Assembly: GCA_024697625.1 (NCBI GenBank) | Contig: JAILFJ010000170.1 | Span: 1-47,959 of the forward strand | Length of the DNA: 47,959 bases | DNA from: Oscillospiraceae bacterium | Lineage (GTDB): Bacteria > Bacillota > Clostridia > Oscillospirales > Oscillospiraceae | Direction: 5' to 3' | Shown here: piece by piece, positions 43,588 to 47,959 of the stretch | Position numbering within the stretch: position 1 is the stretch's first letter | Layout: every line of letters begins with the position of its first letter | Notes under the pieces: model-generated | The model's database searches: none | What the model was told of the DNA's origin: nothing | The model's input: the letters and a program-made list of their open reading frames with translations, nothing else | Made by a program: the position numbers and the translations under genes

Positions 43588-43611
43588 TTTTGAACAGTCT
43601 GCTGTTCAAAA
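43588..43611. repeat. Perfect inverted repeat after dnaA
   Basis: TTTTGAACAG (43588-43597) and CTGTTCAAAA (43602-43611) form a 10-base perfect stem with a four-base loop, one base after the dnaA stop. No T tract follows, so termination would be weak. It could be a protein site at the edge of the origin. Spacing differs from the SOS operator GAAC-N4-GTTC. Confidence 0.6.
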
Positions 43612-43786
43612 GTCGAAACGGATCTGTTGATACTTTTTCCGGATTTTTTTCGAACATTTCCAAAAAAATTTCCGACCGTTTTTCCGACAGCCGGAATGCC
43701 CTGTTTTCCGGGCCTGAACCCGGTTTTCGACCGTTTTTCGCTTCTACTAGAACTATTACTAAAAATATTATGATCTATCTATATAT
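43612..43786 (+). other. oriC: Candidate oriC: motif array plus DnaA-trio-like tract and AT-rich segment
   Basis: No gene lies between dnaA and dnaN. Seven plus-strand motifs of the form TTTTYCG or a close variant occur at about 43634, 43646, 43669, 43679, 43704, 43724 and 43734; CGACCGTTTTTC is repeated exactly at 43673-43684 and 43728-43739. Directly after them, 43744-43761 reads CTA CTA GAA CTA TTA CTA, five of six triplets fitting the DnaA-trio pattern (3'-[G/A]AT on the other strand), and then AT-rich DNA to 43786. The layout of motifs, then trios, then AT-rich DNA is that of a Firmicutes unwinding region. Canonical TTATCCACA boxes are absent. Confidence 0.6.
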
Positions 43787-43798
43787 GAGGTGATTTCT

Positions 43799-44914
43799 TT
43801 GAAATTCAGATGTGAAAAGAACGAGCTCCAGACCGCCGTTCTGAACGTCTCCCGCGCAGCGCCCTCCAAGAGCTCCATCCCCGCCCTCGAGGGGATTCTC
43901 TTTGAGAGCCAGGACGGCGCCGTCAAGCTCACCGCCTACGACACCCGCATCGGGATCTATACCACGGTGGCGGCGGAGATCCCGGAGGAGGGCAGAGCCG
44001 TTCTCCCGGCGCGGTTTCTCGCGGATCTGGTCCGGAGGCTCCCGGACGGCTTCGTCACCGTCGAGACCGAACCAGGTTTCAACACCACCATCCGCTGCGG
44101 CCGTTCGGAGCTCCACGTCATGGGCTATGACCCCGCCGAGTATCCGGATATCGAGAAGATCGACGAGATCCGACGCGTCACCATCCCCGAGGGCATCCTG
44201 AAGAGCATGATCTCCCAGACCATCTTCGCGGTCTCCACCTCCGACTCCCGGCCGATCTATACCGGCGTCCTGTTCGAGGTAGGGGAGAGAGAGCTCACGC
44301 TGGTCGCCATCGACGGCTACCGCATGGCCAAGCGCAGCGAGGAGATGGAGGACGCCGAGATGCAGCCCTGTACCTTTATCATTCCGGGCAGCACCCTCAG
44401 CGAGGTGGAGCGGCTCTGCCGCTCCGACAGCAGCGACAAGGTCTCCATCTCCCTCGGCGAGAGGCTGACCTCCTTCTCGGTGGGGAACACCGTCCTCATC
44501 GGGCGGAAGATCGAGGGTGAGTTCATGAACTACCGCAAATCCATCCCCTCCTCCTTCCGCTACCAGGTGGTGGTCGAGCGGGAGGAGCTCATCCGGGTCA
44601 TCGACCGCGTGTCCCTGGTCATCAAGGACAAGCAGGTCTCTCCGATCCGCATGATCGTGGAGGACGGGAATCTGGACTTCTCCTGCACCACCGGCTTCGG
44701 CCACGCGGAGGACAGCTGCCTCTGCGAGGGCAACGGCGAGGGCCTGCGCATCGGCTTCAACGACCGCTACTTCATGGACGCGCTGAAGGCCGCCAACGAG
44801 GAGAAGCTGCGCATCTCGATGAACACGCCCTCCGCGCCCATCATCATCGAGGCGGCCGAGGGCGGAAAGTACCTCTACATGGTGCTGCCCGTCCGCCTGC
44901 GGGAGATGGACTGA
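43799..44914 (+). CDS. dnaN: DNA polymerase III sliding clamp (beta subunit)
   Basis: The protein has 371 residues from TTG 43799 (MKFRCEKNELQTAVLNVSRA), with GAGGTG six bases upstream; an in-frame GTG at 43790 overlaps that site and is rejected. Three clamp domains are evident from length and pattern (IPALEGILFE, RPIYTGVLFEV, and the C-terminal MVLPVRLREMD, which matches the usual MPMR-type end). It is the processivity ring for replication and the dock for MutS and other QxxLF proteins. Confidence 0.95.
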   Translation: MKFRCEKNELQTAVLNVSRAAPSKSSIPALEGILFESQDGAVKLTAYDTRIGIYTTVAAEIPEEGRAVLPARFLADLVRRLPDGFVTVETEPGFNTTIRCGRSELHVMGYDPAEYPDIEKIDEIRRVTIPEGILKSMISQTIFAVSTSDSRPIYTGVLFEVGERELTLVAIDGYRMAKRSEEMEDAEMQPCTFIIPGSTLSEVERLCRSDSSDKVSISLGERLTSFSVGNTVLIGRKIEGEFMNYRKSIPSSFRYQVVVEREELIRVIDRVSLVIKDKQVSPIRMIVEDGNLDFSCTTGFGHAEDSCLCEGNGEGLRIGFNDRYFMDALKAANEEKLRISMNTPSAPIIIEAAEGGKYLYMVLPVRLREMD

Positions 44915-44918
44915 CGCG

Positions 44919-45128
44919 ATGGAGAGGATCCGCATCGAAGGGGAGTACATCAAGCTGGACTCCCTGCTCAAGTTTGCCTCTCTGACCGGCAGCGGCGGCG
45001 AGGCCAAGGCCGTGATCGCCGACGGACTGGTGGCGGTCAACGGCGAGGTCTGCACCATGCGCGGCAGGAAGATCCGTCCCGGTGATACCGTCTCCTTCTG
45101 CGGCGAGGAGCTCCTGGTGGAGGCATGA
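44919..45128 (+). CDS. S4-domain RNA-binding protein (YaaA family)
   Basis: The protein has 69 residues and is a single S4 domain: EYIKLDSLLKFASLTGSGGEAK, VIADGLVAVNGEVC, GRKIRPGDTV. The family is nearly always between dnaN and recF in Firmicutes and is linked to 50S ribosome assembly in Bacillus. It begins four bases after dnaN, and its stop overlaps the recF start (ATGA). Confidence 0.9.
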   Translation: MERIRIEGEYIKLDSLLKFASLTGSGGEAKAVIADGLVAVNGEVCTMRGRKIRPGDTVSFCGEELLVEA

Positions 45129-46234
45129 GGATCCGGAAGCTCGCCCTCAGCGGGTTTCGGAACTACGACTGGGAGACGGTGAACTTTGACGGGGGGACCA
45201 ACGTCATCTCCGGCGAGAACGCCCAGGGCAAGACCAACCTCCTGGAGGCGGTGTTTCTGCTCTCCTGCGGCCGGAGCTTCCGGACCCGGACCGACCGCGA
45301 GATGGTCGGCTTCGGCTTCTCGGAGGCGGAGATCCTCGCGGAGCTGGACAGCCACGGCAGAGACCAGACCGTCAGGATCCGCCTCGTCCCCGGACAGGCC
45401 AAGAGGGTCAGCGTCAACGGCGTGAAGAAGACCGTGACGGAGCTCTCGGAGACGGTCAACACGGTGCTCTTCTGTCCGGACGACCTGAACCTTGTCCGGG
45501 ACGGAGCGGCGGTCCGGCGAAAGATGCTGGACCAGGCGATCTCCCAGATCCGACCGAAGTATGCCTCGCTCCTGACGGAGTTCAACCGTCTGTACGAGCA
45601 TAAGACCCGCATCCTGAAGGACTGGCGGGACAAGCCCTCGCTGCTGGAGACCCTGGACGCCTTCTCGGACGCGCTGTGCCGGGTGTCGGCGCAGATGATC
45701 CGCTACCGGGCCTGGTACACCGAGCGGCTCGGCCGGGCGGTGCAGCCCATCCACGGGGACTTCTCCGGGAAGGACGAGAAGCTCTCCCTGAGCTACCGGA
45801 CGGTCAGCACGGTGAAGGACCCCTTCGCCTCCTCGAAGGAGATCTACTACGACATCTGCGAGCACCAGGAGAGACACCGCCAGGCGGAGCTGGACAGCGC
45901 CCAGTGTCTGAGCGGCGCCCACAAGGACGACGTGGAGATCCTGCTGAACGGCTGTTCGGCCCGGAGCTTCGCCTCCCAGGGCCAGACCAGGACCGCGGCG
46001 CTCTCGCTGAAGCTGGCCGAGCGCGAGATCCTTCTGGAGGAGACCGGCGAGTACCCGATCCTGCTGCTGGACGACGTGCTGTCGGAGCTGGACGGGAGGC
46101 GGCAGGAATACGTCCTCAACCGCATCGGCGGCGGACAGACCCTGATCACCTGCTGTGAGGACGACGGCATCTCGGGCCGGACCGGCGGCAGAGTGCTGCG
46201 GGTGGAGAAGGGGAGGATCGTGACGTGTACCTGA
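45125..46234 (+). CDS. recF: DNA replication and repair protein RecF
   Basis: The 369-residue SMC-like ATPase helps load RecA at gaps. Walker A GENAQGKTN is at 30-38, the ABC signature LSGAHKDD at 262-269 and Walker B LLLDDVLSELD at 313-323. It is coupled to the S4 gene by an ATGA overlap and overlaps the next gene by ten bases. Confidence 0.95.
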   Translation: MRIRKLALSGFRNYDWETVNFDGGTNVISGENAQGKTNLLEAVFLLSCGRSFRTRTDREMVGFGFSEAEILAELDSHGRDQTVRIRLVPGQAKRVSVNGVKKTVTELSETVNTVLFCPDDLNLVRDGAAVRRKMLDQAISQIRPKYASLLTEFNRLYEHKTRILKDWRDKPSLLETLDAFSDALCRVSAQMIRYRAWYTERLGRAVQPIHGDFSGKDEKLSLSYRTVSTVKDPFASSKEIYYDICEHQERHRQAELDSAQCLSGAHKDDVEILLNGCSARSFASQGQTRTAALSLKLAEREILLEETGEYPILLLDDVLSELDGRRQEYVLNRIGGGQTLITCCEDDGISGRTGGRVLRVEKGRIVTCT

Positions 46235-46470
46235 CTCTCGGGAAAGAGACCGTGGTCCCGGAGAGCGGGATCCTGGGCATCTTCGATCTGGACAACTGCT
46301 CCCAGTCCGCGATCACCAGGGATTTTCTGAGACGCGCGGAGGAGCGGGGACAGGTCCTGAACACCGCAGAGGATCTGCCGAACTCCTTCCTGCTGATGGA
46401 GGACGGCGAGCACGTCCGGGTCCTGCTGGCGCAGGCGCCCTCCCGGAACCTCGAAAAAAGGCTGAGATAA
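46225..46470 (+). CDS. remB: RemB-like DUF370 protein
   Basis: The 81-residue protein begins MYLTLGKETVVPESGILGIFDLDN, the start of the RemB/YaaB family seen between recF and gyrB in Firmicutes. Related RemA/RemB proteins regulate biofilm matrix genes in Bacillus; the role here is unproven. The GTG 46225 start lies inside recF, with GGGAGG eight bases upstream. Confidence 0.85.
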   Translation: MYLTLGKETVVPESGILGIFDLDNCSQSAITRDFLRRAEERGQVLNTAEDLPNSFLLMEDGEHVRVLLAQAPSRNLEKRLR

Positions 46471-46541
46471 CACGGTATGGATGACGCAGCAGATACTGCG
46501 GAATAACAGAGCACATAAGAAACAAAAAGAACGGAGAAATC

Positions 46542-47959
<1,418 letters not shown>

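Noticed and set aside
43775..45922. Long minus-strand open frame (715 codons) opposite dnaN and recF
   Set aside because: Shadow of dnaN, the S4 gene and recF, all fully recognised.

Overview
The window is about 48 kb of a high-GC Firmicutes chromosome, most likely class Clostridia, spanning the replication-origin region. The evidence is a dnaA-dnaN-S4-recF-remB-gyrB run, three perfect parS sites of the Bacillus type beside parA-parB, consensus sigma-A promoters with 16-17 base spacers, strong GGAGG ribosome sites with frequent TTG/GTG starts, and Firmicutes-type SepF, DivIVA, DUF4250 and RemB proteins. Family or genus cannot be fixed from this sequence alone. Coding density is high and there are no rRNA, tRNA, IS or CRISPR features that I can see.

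Layout. 1-412: AT-richer margin with a decayed gene remnant and a terminator. 413-4875 (minus): a four-gene unit encoding a secreted/membrane von Willebrand A protein and PilM-, PilN- and PilO-like proteins, without pilin or motor genes in view. 5019-8552 (plus): nadE-purB-purA, divergent from the VWA unit. 8654-13408 (minus): miaB-mutS-CPBP protease. 13574-16733 (plus): mutL-miaA, so both mismatch-repair genes and both enzymes of ms2i6A37 tRNA modification flank one divergent promoter region. 16897-18998: DUF4250, then pseudouridine kinase and pseudouridine-5'-phosphate glycosidase. 19021-26116: the yggS-sepF-divIVA-ileS-lspA-rluD division/cell-wall cluster without ylmG and ylmH. 26189-27661: small membrane protein, MoaE-like protein, D-lyxose isomerase. 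27900-32040 (minus): serC-serA-nucleosidase-AlaX operon. 32234-33978 (plus): RelBE-type toxin-antitoxin pair and a cysteine desulfurase. 34051-38020 (minus): phosphodiester glycosidase-like membrane protein, asnS, lipid kinase, rpsT.

From 38.2 kb rightward everything is on the plus strand: three parS sites, parA-parB, serS, mscL, dnaA, a structured dnaA-dnaN gap, dnaN, S4-domain protein, recF, remB and gyrB (cut by the window end). Hand counts on sample rows show the plus strand strongly C-rich in serS and dnaA and G-rich in gyrB, so the origin probably lies near dnaA-dnaN. parAB-serS-mscL would then be transcribed toward the origin, and the usual rpmH-rnpA-yidC-jag-mnmE-mnmG-rsmG block is absent at this spot.

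Most interesting: the dnaA-dnaN gap has no canonical TTATCCACA boxes but has seven same-strand TTTTYCG-type motifs followed by a DnaA-trio-like triplet tract, while the DnaA recognition loop has Asn in place of the usual Asp and is one residue shorter. This suggests altered origin recognition. Second is the reduced VWA-PilMNO module. Third is the placement of parS sites directly at the parA promoters.
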